This document shows, one piece after another, positions 47,743 through 58,575 of a DNA stretch of 64,000 bases. This DNA is from Antedon mediterranea (taxonomy: Eukaryota > Echinodermata > Crinoidea > Comatulida > Antedonidae), in the NCBI RefSeq assembly GCF_964355755.1, contig NC_092678.1, positions 13,116,922 through 13,180,921 on the forward strand. Reading direction: 5' to 3'. The notes under the pieces are model-generated. The model made no database searches. It was not told the DNA's origin and was given only the letters and a program-made list of their open reading frames with translations. A program made the translations under genes and the position numbers. How positions within the stretch are numbered: the stretch's first letter is position 1; each line of letters opens with the position of its first letter.

Positions 47743-48351
47743 TTTGAACTCATTTAAACAAACCCAATTTGTGTTTTGTATATAACATTAGGGTTGAGGG
47801 ATAGGGAAGAGGATGTAACGATACACCACTACGAAGTTTATATTGTTTATAATTAATTATTAATATAAACGTTGAGAAGCAGCTGTCAGTAATACAGTTT
47901 CTTATTTGTATATTATGTGTTTATATATCCAGCAGTAGAGCATACCCACGGTAACAGTAATACATGTTCTTTGTATATGTGTTTATATATCTAACAGTTA
48001 ACCACATTCACCGTAAGAAAGTTTCGATTCAAATGGCGACCAAAAATGGTTAATACGTATTTACAATAATGTCAAAGTTTTGCAATATCTCAGTTTTAAG
48101 TTTATTCTCCAAGGGCTCATAAATTTACCTACTTGTGTTAAACCAACACCCCTATTTGGAGCAAATAATTAAACCTAAATTCGTTTTAATTGTTAATAAC
48201 TAATTATCTGACTAAATTTAATTAATAAACAGGGCTACATCAGGTGGTAAAAACCAGTACCGAGATTCTAACCAACTTTATCATCGAGTAAACATTCTAG
48301 GAATAACGCACGATTTACCGAATTTTTTCCTTACGTAAATTTATATATAGA
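47743..48351 (-). mobile_element. Truncated Helitron, copy C
   Basis: Shares the 5' terminus (minus strand TCTATATATAAATTTACG, ending 48,351 with T following) and internal blocks (CCTGATGTAGCC-type sequence, ACATTAGGGTTGAGGGAT) with copies A and B. The CTAG hairpin end is missing and the middle is deleted. Confidence 0.85.
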
Positions 48352-48479
48352 TTATTATTGATCAACAGGTATTTAATCTATACAGTAATGGAAAAAAATA
48401 TGAAAGAAAATTATCATAATCAGATTCTTCAATGAACACATGTAATTCCGACAGTTTGAAAAAGAAAATTGATCGTGCA

Positions 48480-48835
48480 AATAATGTTTACGTTTCAACA
48501 TATTTTTATTTATTACATATTTCTATGGTATCAAAAACATATTTTTAATAAACATTTGATTTAAAATTGTGTATTTATATTATACAATTAACTGGTGAAA
48601 CAATGGGCATGATGTGATTTATAATTAAGAGCTATGTTAGATTTTGTGTAATTTTGCGATTAACCAACACATTTTTATTTTGTTACACGTTTCCATGATA
48701 ACAACAAAAACATATTTTTCGTGTTTTATTAAAAATTGTGTATTTATAGTATACAATTAAATAGTGAAAACAAAAAATGGGCATTATGTGATTCATAATT
48801 AAAGAACTATCTTTGATTTGTATGTATTTTTGCGA
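48480..48835. repeat. ~180-bp tandem duplication, AT-rich
   Basis: Two diverged copies of a block with TATTTTTATTTATTACA, AAAATTGTGTATTTATA and GGGCATGATGTGATT. Confidence 0.75.
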
Positions 48836-49076
48836 TAAAACGAAAATTTTTTTATTTTTTTTATATTTTTTTTCTCTTTAACATATTAACATGTAGAATT
48901 TGTTTTTCTTTTCTTCTACCTCCTATGTATATTTCATAATTTACATCATTGACCTTTTTTTGTAACAGTGAAGGGGCCTTGCCATTTACTGTCTAACTTA
49001 CTATTTCCTACTGGAAGGAATATCAACACTTTGTCCCCTTCTACAAATTCTCTATCAATAGCATTCTTGTTATAAT

Positions 49077-49875
49077 AGACACGTTTCGCGCTCGCGACCA
49101 ATCAGAAATAGTGGGTATAGATTTGTAAACAAACCGAACACCTCTCCCCTAGTGCGTGTTGAAGCATAGCGAAATGGCGACTGCCGAGTGCTTTTGTTGC
49201 AAGGTGCATCATAAATGTTGCCTATGCTGGATAAATTGTGAATTTAACTACACAAAATCACTGAATAATATTCCTGTTTTTAATTTTCAAACACTTGCTG
49301 AGTGGTTTGCGTCGGCTCCGAAGGATAGTGGCTCAAAATCTTGGAAATTTTTCAAGGAAAGGTACGTCCACGAAGTGCTCGTGGCTCTCCGCCCGCCCGG
49401 TGGCGTTGCCTGATGCGGTACTTCGTCTACTAGGCCTAGGAGGCTTGGGTGTCTGTTTAGGCGCCGAAGAACATCACATAATACATGGAAGATGCAATAG
49501 GAGCATGAAGAAGAATGAAAGATAATAATTAATATATTTACGCAACATTTGTAAATAAAATCAACAGTTAACATGTATTAAATGCACTGTAATATATATG
49601 TGTCAAACCAAAAATGACAATACATAAATAAAGTCGATGATTCCGAACCAAATGCCCAAATAATTCTACAGTGAATATAAAACATAAGTTTAGAAAATAA
49701 ATAACATCCTTACCATGCCATTCCATCAAAAGGCTAGTTTTGACGATTGCTTTTTAAGATGATCATCTCTCAGTTCTCCCATGCTTTAACATACCTCTCG
49801 CTGTGTTTGTTTACCATTGTATACCCACTAAAAGGTAAAACTGACGGTGACCTCGCGAGCGCGAAACGTGTCTCT
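49077..49875. mobile_element. ISL2EU-like element copy C with a mini-gene, AT duplication in AATT target
   Basis: TIR AGACACGTTTCGCGCTCGCG on the left; the right TIR has two extra bases (AGAGACACG...). AT flanks both sides (49075-49076, 49876-49877). Removing the element and one AT makes the gypsy integrase frame continuous. Shares GTGGGTATAGATT..GTAAACAAACC subterminal sequence with copies A and B, so it is a related family. Confidence 0.88.
49174..49361 (+). CDS. Cys-rich first exon inside element copy C
   Basis: ATG in a GCGAAATGG context, then MATAECFCCKVHHKCCLC and SKSWKFFKE, ending at a strong donor (AAG/GTACGT). The Cys/His cluster (C-x-CC-x3-HH-x-CC-x-C) suggests metal binding. A second open stretch near 49,490-49,520 reads HGRCNRSMKKNER, which resembles, from memory, the end of proteins encoded by ISL2EU-type elements. 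The middle of such a protein would be deleted. It could be a remnant or a small expressed protein. Confidence 0.45.
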
Positions 49876-50447
49876 ATTGTGGGACATAATTTCTTGTTGT
49901 TCAAGTTTGTTTACATTAGCATCTTTCATTAATTCCTCCATTTTTTTTCTTTTGTCTAACATGTATTTGATAACATCAGTAGATGTTTCTTCATCTTCTA
50001 CCCAATTACTTTTAAGTAAACTCAAGGGTCCCCTCACCTCTCTACCATAAAGCAATTTAAAAGGTGAATGGCCCGTCGCTTTACTAGGAACTTCTCTGTA
50101 TGCAAACAGAAAGGGGGGTATGTAGTTATCCCAATTTTTTCTTTGCTTAACTGTAAGTGTCCTTATCATATTTTTCAATGTACCGTGAAATCTTTCAACA
50201 AGCCCATTGCTTTGGGGTGGTACACTGTAGTCTTTAATTGATTAATCCCCAACATACTACATATAGATTGCATAATTGAAGACATGAAATTAGTTCCTTG
50301 ATCATTTACAATCTCTTCGGGTAATCCTACTCTAGTAAAGACTTCTATTAGAGCCCTGGCTACTGTTTCAGCTCTAACATTGGGTAACGGGATAGCATCC
50401 GGATATCTCGTAGCATAGTCAATTAATAGGCGAGCACAATGCAAAAA
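49876..50447 (-). pseudogene. Gypsy integrase core, frameshifted
   Basis: Shows two of the three catalytic acidic positions in one frame (DYATRYPDA and VNDQGTNF). The third lies in the next frame (GLVERFHG) because one C is missing in the run at about 50,216. Downstream are WDNYIPPFLFAYREVPSKAT and FKLLYGREVRGPL, typical of the integrase after the core. Inactive by frameshift and by the element inserted at 49,876. Confidence 0.9.
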
Positions 50448-50460
50448 CTTTGGTACAAAT

Positions 50461-51728
50461 CTCCGCCTTGGATACCTACCTTATCTATCTGAGATGTACC
50501 GCGAAACGTAGATTTGATAACATTAGTGTTCACAGCGACGCTATTGTTCCATATTTCTGTCTTAGGAAGATATTATAAAGAGTTTTTTAACACAATTTAT
50601 GATTTCAACATTAGATTTTCATCTCAATTTTAATTCTTCCCGGTCAAAGTAATTTCCGGGTTTAAGATAAGTTCACCTTGCAACAACCTGGTTTCAAATA
50701 TTTTCTCTCTTTTATACACAAGGGAGCAGTTAAAATAATAGATTTGACCCTAAAGGTGACTGGAAACAGGCACTTTCCATCAATCAATAATACAGTGTCC
50801 CTTTGGAAGACCAAAAAAAAACCAGATATAGTAGGACTGGAACTTAAGTTGGCCATTAATCATAGCCATTTCAGTTTTTTGTTTATTTTTAAAAATACCG
50901 CGCGTGTGTGAAGGTACAGTAGTTAAATAATAAGAATTATACTGCAAATTAATAAAGATCAAATTAAATATACGCCATAAAGAATCAGAATATATTGTGG
51001 GGAATAGTATTATAAAATTACATAGGGAGATTTGATGATAAGACATTTTTCGAGTGAAATCCCGATAGCTGAGTTTTATTGAGTAAGCTTGCAGGAATAA
51101 CTGTAGGCTATCTTCCTGTGTCCCGTTAGGACCGAGATGTCTGCCCATGTTGCAAGCCGTAATGTCTTCTTTCTTGGGCCCACTCTGTCACGGCAGTTAG
51201 TTTCAAAAGATGATTAAATTAAATAATGTATTAATAATTATTAGGATGGTATTCATTTGAATAAACGCCTCTCCAATTAAACATCACTTTGAATGATAAC
51301 CACCCCCCTCCCCAACCCAACCCAACTATCTAATAAACGTCCATCCACATATTTATAACAACACAATTATACTATTTGTAGTAGAATTCACCGCACTGTT
51401 ATTTACAATTTACCAAGCATTTGTTATTCTTTTTTAGCACTTTTCATATCTATTAGAGGATTTCATTTGATTTTAAATGTTACCATATTATTAAAACTAC
51501 AACATTTAACATATATCCCTCGAATAAGCACCTCCCTCAAATGACCTCCGCCTCCCCAAAGGGCCCTACCAAACAATAACAACTGTACTTTAAAATGTTA
51601 TTAATCATCTAAAACACTGTGAAACAAAGTAGTTTAGTTTTACGAATTTCAAGCATTTTCAATAATGGTAACCGACAGAAAACATATAAGGAGAACATTA
51701 TTATTCCGAGAACCATCGTATACACTTC
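50461..51728. other. Intergenic, no gene recognised
   Basis: Contains several short overlapping frames on both strands (50,662-51,148) without family signature, and degenerate ATAAACGCCTCTCC-like repeats at 51,255-51,350 and 51,520-51,560. Confidence 0.45.
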
Positions 51729-51765
51729 CTAGAGGGGGAGCGAGCGAAGCGAGCTCACCCTCTAG
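51729..51765 (+). mobile_element. Helitron-type 3' terminus of a second family
   Basis: Hairpin arms GAGGGGGAGCGAGC and GCGAGCTCACCCTC followed by TAG (CTAG at 51,762-51,765) and a host T. Only the end was recognised; the 5' terminus was not found. Confidence 0.5.
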
Positions 51766-52189
51766 TAATAGTAAAGTTTTGTTTGTAATTAGGATACTTT
51801 ACACTTGTATGTTGGCTTGATGAAGTGACCCCCAGACTGTGACAGAAATTGAGTCTGTTTCATATCAAAGTATGAAATATTGTTTATTTTAATTCGAATA
51901 CAAAAGTTATTCACTTCTGTAAAAAATATTTATTCACGTATAAAAAGAGAAAAGAAACGTTTAATTATAACCCAAAAACCATTGTCTGACAGACAATTTA
52001 AATATTTTTTGCTTTAAATTACATTTTTTCAGGTAAATAATTGTTTGGTTAAGGTGAATAACTATTATGTGACAATAAAATGACACATTAAAAAACAAAT
52101 TTGAAATAAAACAATATTTTTTTTAGGGGGACAATATATCTTTCAAAAAACGAGCAGCGTTTTTTGTAAGAAATATTTCTTGTTAATTA

Positions 52190-54055
52190 TTGAAATTTAG
52201 AGAATAATTAATAAGGTGATTATTAAAAAGAAACATAACATTTCACCTCTATAAATAGATAATGAAAAATGCTACTAAGGATAATAACCTTCATTTGTGT
52301 ATACACATTTTTATTAAACAATTCATACATTTTGATGTTAGACTATTGTTATATTTTGTTATACTTTTTAAATTCGATTGTTACGGCATTTAATCAGTTC
52401 GTCATTAAATATGTTTGGCTATACTAAATACAATACTGTATAGGGTAGTCTGCAAATGTTACTGTGATATGCCCTACACTAAGACCTGAATTAGTAAATA
52501 ATTTAAATTAGACCTCTAATACGGATTAGAAAAGGTAGATTATTATAACCTAACGTTGTTCAATAAATAACATATTAGACATAATATGGCTAAATGATTT
52601 TAGGCCTAATATGCTGAAAAGCCGTGTTGTGCAATGGATTTTTTTTAAACTGTGTCCCTACTAAGGGAAAATTAGAGAGATCAAATCATGTATAAATTAA
52701 TGATTACATTTAAATAAATTAACCAAGTTTAAGTTTTTGAATTTTTTACAAAAGCTAAAATTATGTTTTTACATCAGTTTAGGCTACTATAAATTATATT
52801 TTGCAACTTATTTGTGATTCTTCTTTTGTATTTGTAACATAATAATTTGCTTACTTTATATTATTATCAATAGGGCACTATCTAAGATGTTTATGTGGTA
52901 CTGTCTATTCATTACCACGACGCAATCGCGGCGAATACCGCGTATTGTATAGTCATTGCGAAAGATTATTTTTCGCGTGAAGTGACGAATATGCGGCGAA
53001 TATCGTTTAGCTGCTGAAAAGTACGCCGTCAATAATATTCACACGAAGGATTCGCCGGTTCGTGTGATGAGCGACGATACAATCATTTTTATTTTGCAAT
53101 ATCTTCATCTTAAATGGATTTGCCCTATATTTTCTGTTTGTATGTCGTGTTTCACTTTTATTTGTTCGACCTGAAACATCCGAAACTGCTTATTTCCAAA
53201 TATCAAACTAACAATTTCAACCTTCTGATCACGTAAACAATTAACAAAATGTGTGTTCAATGTTTTTTGTTTCAGAAAATCTGAATTATTCAACTTAACA
53301 TGTATCAGGATGGATTCTTTCCACATTATCTTTATTTTTTATCGTGTACAGTTTCAACATGTTAAGTCGCTTCTTCTTACACCTATCTGGAGTATCTAGT
53401 ATCTATCACATAATCTTATTCTCCTACTAAGACTTTCTAAGGACCAGCGATTCTTGCAAACAATAGTTGACGGGGAAGCAACATAACCAACACGTCATTC
53501 CCCGAACTAAAGCCCACATTCTCTTCATTTTAACTTTAGCATTTACAAGATTTCTGTTTGTCATTTCACGTGCACAATTTAACTAATAACGAAATTCAGA
53601 CACATAATCAAGTATTGATACAGACTCCTCTAAATTCCCAAACATTTGAGACTATTTTGAGAGGGACTTAAACTGTTTTTTGATCAAACCGTTTGACCAT
53701 ACAACAACTCAAATGGGCTAAACTACAAGCAATCACGGACCATGAATAACATCTATTGTTTTATGCCATAGATTTTGCCACCTCACATGGTGGAAGAACG
53801 TGTGATCATTTGTTCGTCTTCAAGAGGAATTATGCACACAACCGGTTCTACTGCCATTCTCCGGCCAAATAATTTCCAAAATTATATTGACACCCCAGAA
53901 CGGAAGATTCAGAACGACACCGACAACAAAATCGCCTCTAATAATATCCGTTCCAGCCCGAACAAACATGAAGTGAGACTTCCTTATAACCCCTGCAACA
54001 CCATGAATAAGCACACTTGCTCCAGCAGAAGACTCGTCCGAAAATGACAATGCCG
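52190..54055 (-). mobile_element. Decayed Ty3/gypsy-type retrotransposon, copy 2
   Basis: Direct repeat of 24,290-26,730, lacking the Penelope insertion. A 76-codon minus-strand frame (53,820-54,050) reads RGDFVVGVVLNLPFWGVNII, matching the region around the aspartic protease of gypsy elements. The integrase piece at 53,580-53,760 is more degraded than in copy 1. Confidence 0.65.
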
Positions 54056-54499
54056 ATTCTAATAATAATAGTAAATTGGCCTCAAATTGCCCCTATAAAA
54101 ACATTTTTGTGTACATTACATATCTCTTATACAGTTTAACATTGTATATTGTTCTGTTTTATGATGAATTAAGTGAACATATATAGCATATAAATATCGA
54201 AGTCGAATTGTAACACTCGCCCGAAATGTTCATTCATTTTCTTGTTCTATCAACAAATACATCGAAGTACAATATAGGCCATCGGGTGAAGAATAAAACA
54301 GCCACTAGAAAACACTTTTCGCTCCAACCTCTTTAGAATAAAAAAAAATAGTCCTAGAAAAATCTATTAACATGTTCTAAGTAATAATATGAACAGTTTC
54401 ACCAAGATATAGTATTGGATATGCACACTTATCTTGATGAGTATATATAATGTTGAATATGTGTAACTATTTACTATTTCGCTTAGGGACTTGTTCCCC

Positions 54500-54990
54500 T
54501 GGACAATCAGCTGCAATTGAGTGCTCATCAATTGCTTATTTGCAAATATATTTTCCCCTGTAAGTTCTGCTTAAGCTGCTTATTTTGCATTATAAGGTGC
54601 AATGTTTTGCTAATTAATTGCTAATTGGCAATGATTCTTTTCCCTGTGAAGTCATTGCTTAAGCTGCTTATTTTGCTGAAGCATTTTAAGCTGAAATATT
54701 GTGCTGATTAGTTGCTAATTTGTAACGATTTCTTTCACTGTGAAGTCACTGCTTAAGCTGCTTATTTTGCTGAAGTATTTTAAGCTGCTATGTTTTGCTG
54801 ATTAGTTGCTAATTTGCAACGATTCCTTTCAATGTGAAGCCACTGATTAAGCTAATTATTCTGCTGAATCATTTTAAGCTGTAATTATTAGGTGAATAAT
54901 TGCTAATTTGCAAAAGATTGCTTTCCCTGGTAAAGCACTGCTTAAGCTGCTTATTTTGCTTAAGCATTCTAAGCTGCAATTAATAATGTG
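54500..54990. repeat. GCTTAAGCTGCTTATTTTGC tandem array, left arm
   Basis: About four or five units of ~110 bp containing GTGAAGTCACTGCTTAAGC and TTGCTAATTTGCAACGATT. The same units occur inverted at 57,780-58,810. Confidence 0.85.
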
Positions 54991-55049
54991 CAAAGATTCA
55001 TTTCATAGAAAAAAAATCAAGATCAAATAAGTTAAAACTGCCTCAATAT

Positions 55050-55103
55050 AGATTTATTTTAACGACATGTTTCGGGCATAGCCCATCATCAGGTGAAAAT
55101 AAT
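55050..55103 (-). ncRNA. Hammerhead-ribozyme-like motif, best formed
   Basis: Minus strand: CTGATGA (55,086-55,092), stem II GGGC/GCCC with a TAT loop, GAAA (55,070-55,073), short stem III (C-AT-G), cleavage trinucleotide GTC, then stem I in which TTATTTTCAC pairs with GTTAAAATAA through 2 + 7 base pairs and one mismatch. All conserved core bases are present. Class I-like, with a stem III so short that it would favour a dimer. Confidence 0.75.
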
Positions 55104-55233
55104 TGTAACAAAGGATAACATATATAAGTCACAAAATTACATAATAAAACAAATCAGCCAACCAAAGATGTTAACAAACAAAAGGCATAGTTATAACATA
55201 TATATTACTCTGACATTTTCCAAATTCCTTCAC

Positions 55234-55275
55234 TTGCACTGATGAAGGGCTAGTGTTGCCCGAAAGCTCTGCTAA
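55234..55275 (+). ncRNA. Hammerhead-like core in the dispersed ~160-bp repeat
   Basis: CTGATGA (55,239-55,245), stem II GGGC/GCCC, GAAA (55,262-55,265), then GCTC with cleavage expected after TC, and a 3-bp stem I (GCA/TGC). Weaker than the 55.07-kb motif because stems I and III are minimal. Confidence 0.5.
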
Positions 55276-55405
55276 CTTTTCTGGCTGTTTTACTTTATAG
55301 TTTTGATTTAGCTTTTCGCTTTTTATTTTTGTATCTCCATTGAGATCCAGCCACTGATACCCACAGCATTGTAATTTTATTCAGTAATTTGCCTTTGGAT
55401 TTATA
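55234..55405 (+). repeat. Dispersed ~160-bp repeat, copy 2 (hammerhead orientation +)
   Basis: Contains TTTTGATTTAGCTTTTCGC and CCAGCCACTGATACCCACAG. It is the inverse of the copy at 56,105-56,262 and of the fragment at 4,745-4,866. Confidence 0.88.
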
Positions 55406-55662
55406 TATACCATCGACGTCGGTACTAATACATCGGTATTGCTTTGTGGACTGTCTTTTGTTATTTTTTTTTATTCATGTCGTTTTTGTTTGTTTTTATC
55501 TTTGTTCTTCGTGTTAGCATCGCAATAAATCAAATCCAAGCTATAATGTGCACATTTTACAAGTGAATAAAACAAACGCAGTTTAAAACAAAATTCATTA
55601 TATCAATTTATTATAAATACTGTAATATGATATATTCACAATTTTTTTCATTTCTACCTATA

Positions 55663-55766
55663 AAAACGTGTGTATCTTTGTAACTTGTATGCATGATTGT
55701 ATGATTAAAGTACTGTACTTTAATCATTCAATCATGCATACAAGTTACACAGATAGACACGTTTTT
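55663..55766. repeat. Near-perfect ~100-bp palindrome
   Basis: Arms of about 50 bp (GTAACTTGTATGCATGATTG and its inverse) meet at AGTACT. Probably a small hairpin MITE; no target duplication resolved. Confidence 0.75.
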
Positions 55767-56104
55767 AAAAGAACCGAATATTTTATTTTACACGATGTAG
55801 TATCGGTGGTACTTTTAAAACATCCAACATTTCAATTATAGACAATTTACAAAATAATTGCTTTACCTGATTATATTGGATTATATATATATATATACGT
55901 AAACATATGTATTACTTATTAGGTGTTTCCAACGATATTACGATACTATTTAGCCTTTCTTTTTTATTTTTTTTATAAAAAAATAAGCACAAATTAGCCT
56001 AGGAAACATAGCCAAATATATTTTTTACCGTATGAAATGTTAATATGTAATATTTATTGCTTTCCGAGAACAGTACAATTTTTAAAATATATGAATGAAG
56101 ATAA

Positions 56105-56262
56105 ATACATTACTGAAAAAAATGACAATGCTGTGGGTATCACTGGCTGGATCTCAATGGAAATACAAAAAAAGCGAAAAACTAAATCAAAACGATAAAG
56201 TAAAACAGCCAGAAAAGTTAGCAGAGCTTTCGGGCAACACTAGCCCTTCATCAGTGCCAGAG
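56105..56262 (-). repeat. Dispersed ~160-bp repeat, copy 3 with hammerhead-like core
   Basis: Inverted relative to copy 2, 700 bp away. The minus-strand core CTGATGA (56,248-56,254), GGGC/GCCC stem II and GAAA (56,228-56,231) are unchanged, so the core is conserved between copies. Confidence 0.85.
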
Positions 56263-56559
56263 TATATATATATATCAATTATTTATTTTCTTATTTACAG
56301 AATAAATTAAATTTAATATAAATGTAATGAAAAAATCACGATTTTTAATACATAATTTTGGTTATACAGTATTATTTAAAAAAAAAATCTTTATTTTTAA
56401 TTTATGTGACAAACATAGTATTTCAATGACACAAGTTGCAGAATATTTAATTTTAACAATTAGACAGACCTACTTTACATACAGCACTTTCATGTTATAA
56501 ATGTGTCGAACATCACTATTAAACTTGTTACGTCGTAAATTATAATATAAAACAACGAG

Positions 56560-56625
56560 TAATTTATTTTATTTTTATTTTATTCAGTTGACAACCAACA
56601 GCGATGAAACCGCCACGCCGATAGT
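56560..56625 (-). mobile_element. LINE/5S-SINE 3'-tail fragment
   Basis: Minus strand: GGCGGTTTCATCGCTGTTGG and a TTTTA-type tail, the same end as the elements at 13.2, 31.6 and 57.9 kb. Confidence 0.75.
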
Positions 56626-57857
56626 GCGCATTTGGCGTTTCATAGAAAATAACGTTTTTCTGGAGGCGGCTCAACTTGGCCTAATCCTACTAGGTAGGCT
56701 AGTGAATGTGTTAAGCTTTCCAATTCTGTCGTTCTTGTGTTGATGTATTTACGATAACAATCGTGATGAAATCCAATATACAATATATGGATGCTTTGTT
56801 ATTATGTCTTCATATGATATATTAAAAATCTCCAGGCCTAGGCCTAGCTCGGATACTAGGCCTAGGCCTATGCCTAGGCTAGTTTATTAGCAACATCTTT
56901 GCAGATACCATCTAATTTACCAATACCTTGGTATAAGCAACTACCTTATAAAGTCGAACTTCTGTAATATTGGTAATGCCATTTAATCAGTAATGTTTTA
57001 CATGGTCATCTCTTCTTCCTCGGTCACATTTGCCTAGAAGAGATTACCTTCCTAAATGTACTTAACCTGAGAGGAATTTAATAAAGAACAAACATAATGC
57101 TAAATACATTATGACATGCTGTGAAGTTTAGCTTAAGCTGCCGAAACTGCTAATAATAATATATCATGACATGCTGTAAGTGTGTAGTGTTGCTTAAGCT
57201 GCTAAAACGGCTAATATTCTAAAATGTTATAACGTGTTGATTAAGCTGCTAAAACTGCATTAAAATTAAAGATACGGGTCAGTAATACCATAACATATTT
57301 ACCAATTTACACATTCATCAAATGTGTATTGGGATATAAATGAATTTATGGTGAAATCATTGTATTTTAAAAAAACAATTGAGCACCAGGAGAATCTTCT
57401 ACTGCTTTACACTAAGGTGTGAATATAGGAAGGGCAATTGATGCACACCCACACCTTGAAACAATTATAATTTTGACTGATTACATTATTGGATTACCAT
57501 TCTTGGACTTAAACACCTTGTTTACTGTATCAAATCATTAAGTAAAAAAAAAAACATTACTGAACAAAAGGAAGGAGTTTTTATATTTAGACAGGAGTTT
57601 TTATTATATTTAGGAAGGAGTTTTTATATTTAAAAAAGAGTTTAGGAATGACTTTAATATGTTTATAATTATTTATGTTTTTATTATTTAGGAATAACTT
57701 TTATATATTTAGGGACGACTTGTATATGTCTATAATTATTAAAATTATTTATAGGGTTAGGTTTTAATATTTATAAAAAACTTTTACAAAAGAAGCAGCT
57801 TAAGTAGAGACTTCACATGGAAAGGATTCGTTGCTAATTAGCAACTCATATATATTA

Positions 57858-58112
57858 GGAAGAACTTTGAAGGCATTTGAAATCAGCACTACTGACTCTT
57901 ATGAGAGCCCCTGCATCTAGTATCTGCCTCAGACGTATTGGCTTATGCCTTTCCTCTGGTCAAGGTGGGCACTGGAAGAGAGAAGCCCTTGATCAATGTT
58001 AGGACCAATCAAGGTGCTTTAAACAGTCCTGGCTTTGTTTATATCAAACCTGTCAGTGGCGGTAATTATCGCTGTTGGTTTTGATTGAATAAAATAAAAT
58101 AAAATTAAAATA
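57858..58112 (+). mobile_element. SINE body and tail without the 5S head
   Basis: Matches the 31,745-31,980 part of the 5S SINE (GAGAGAAGCCCTTGATCAAT, CAGTCCTGGCTTTGTT, GCGGTAATTATCGCTGTTGG). The 5S part is absent, so it is a 5'-truncated SINE or a headless variant. Confidence 0.88.
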
Positions 58113-58575
58113 AATATATTTAGGGACGACTTTGATATATTTAGAAATATTTATAAGGTTAGGTTTTAATATTTAGGAAGAACGTTTATATATTTAGGGA
58201 TGACTTTTATATATTTAGAATTATTATAATTATTTATAGGTTATGTTTTAATATATATTTAGGGACGGCTTTGATATATTTCGAATTATTATAATTATTT
58301 ATAGTATTATGTTTTTAATATTTAGGAAGAACGTATATTTAGGGTTGACTTTTAAATATTTAGAATTATTAGAATTATTTATATGGTTAGGTTTTTATTA
58401 TTTACGAACAATTTTTATATATTTAGAGACGACTTTGATATATTTAGAATTATTATAATTATTTATAGGGTTAGGTTTTTAATATTCAAGAAGAACTATT
58501 ATATATTTAGGGATGACTTGTATATGTCTAGAATTATTAGAATTATTTATAGGGTTAGGTTTTGATATTTATAAA
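58113..58575. repeat. AT-rich minisatellite, ~85-bp unit
   Basis: Repeated GTTAGGTTTTAATATTTAGG, TATATATTTAGGGACGACTT and TTAGAATTATTATAATTATT blocks; related units at 57,590-57,780 precede the SINE. Confidence 0.85.

Larger units (their letters stand above)
48950..50460 (-). mobile_element. Gypsy retrotransposon integrase region, interrupted by a DNA transposon
   Basis: Minus-strand coding pieces lie on both sides of the 799-bp element at 49077-49875. The part upstream in the protein (50460 to 49876) carries the integrase core; the part after the interruption (49076 to about 48955) carries the C-terminal region with KWQGPFTV. The remainder of the retrotransposon is not present next to it. 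Confidence 0.85.

Noticed and set aside
49287-49574. 95-codon minus-strand frame opposite the mini-gene
   Set aside because: It overlaps the + strand Cys-rich exon and has no motif; the + strand has an initiator context and splice donor.
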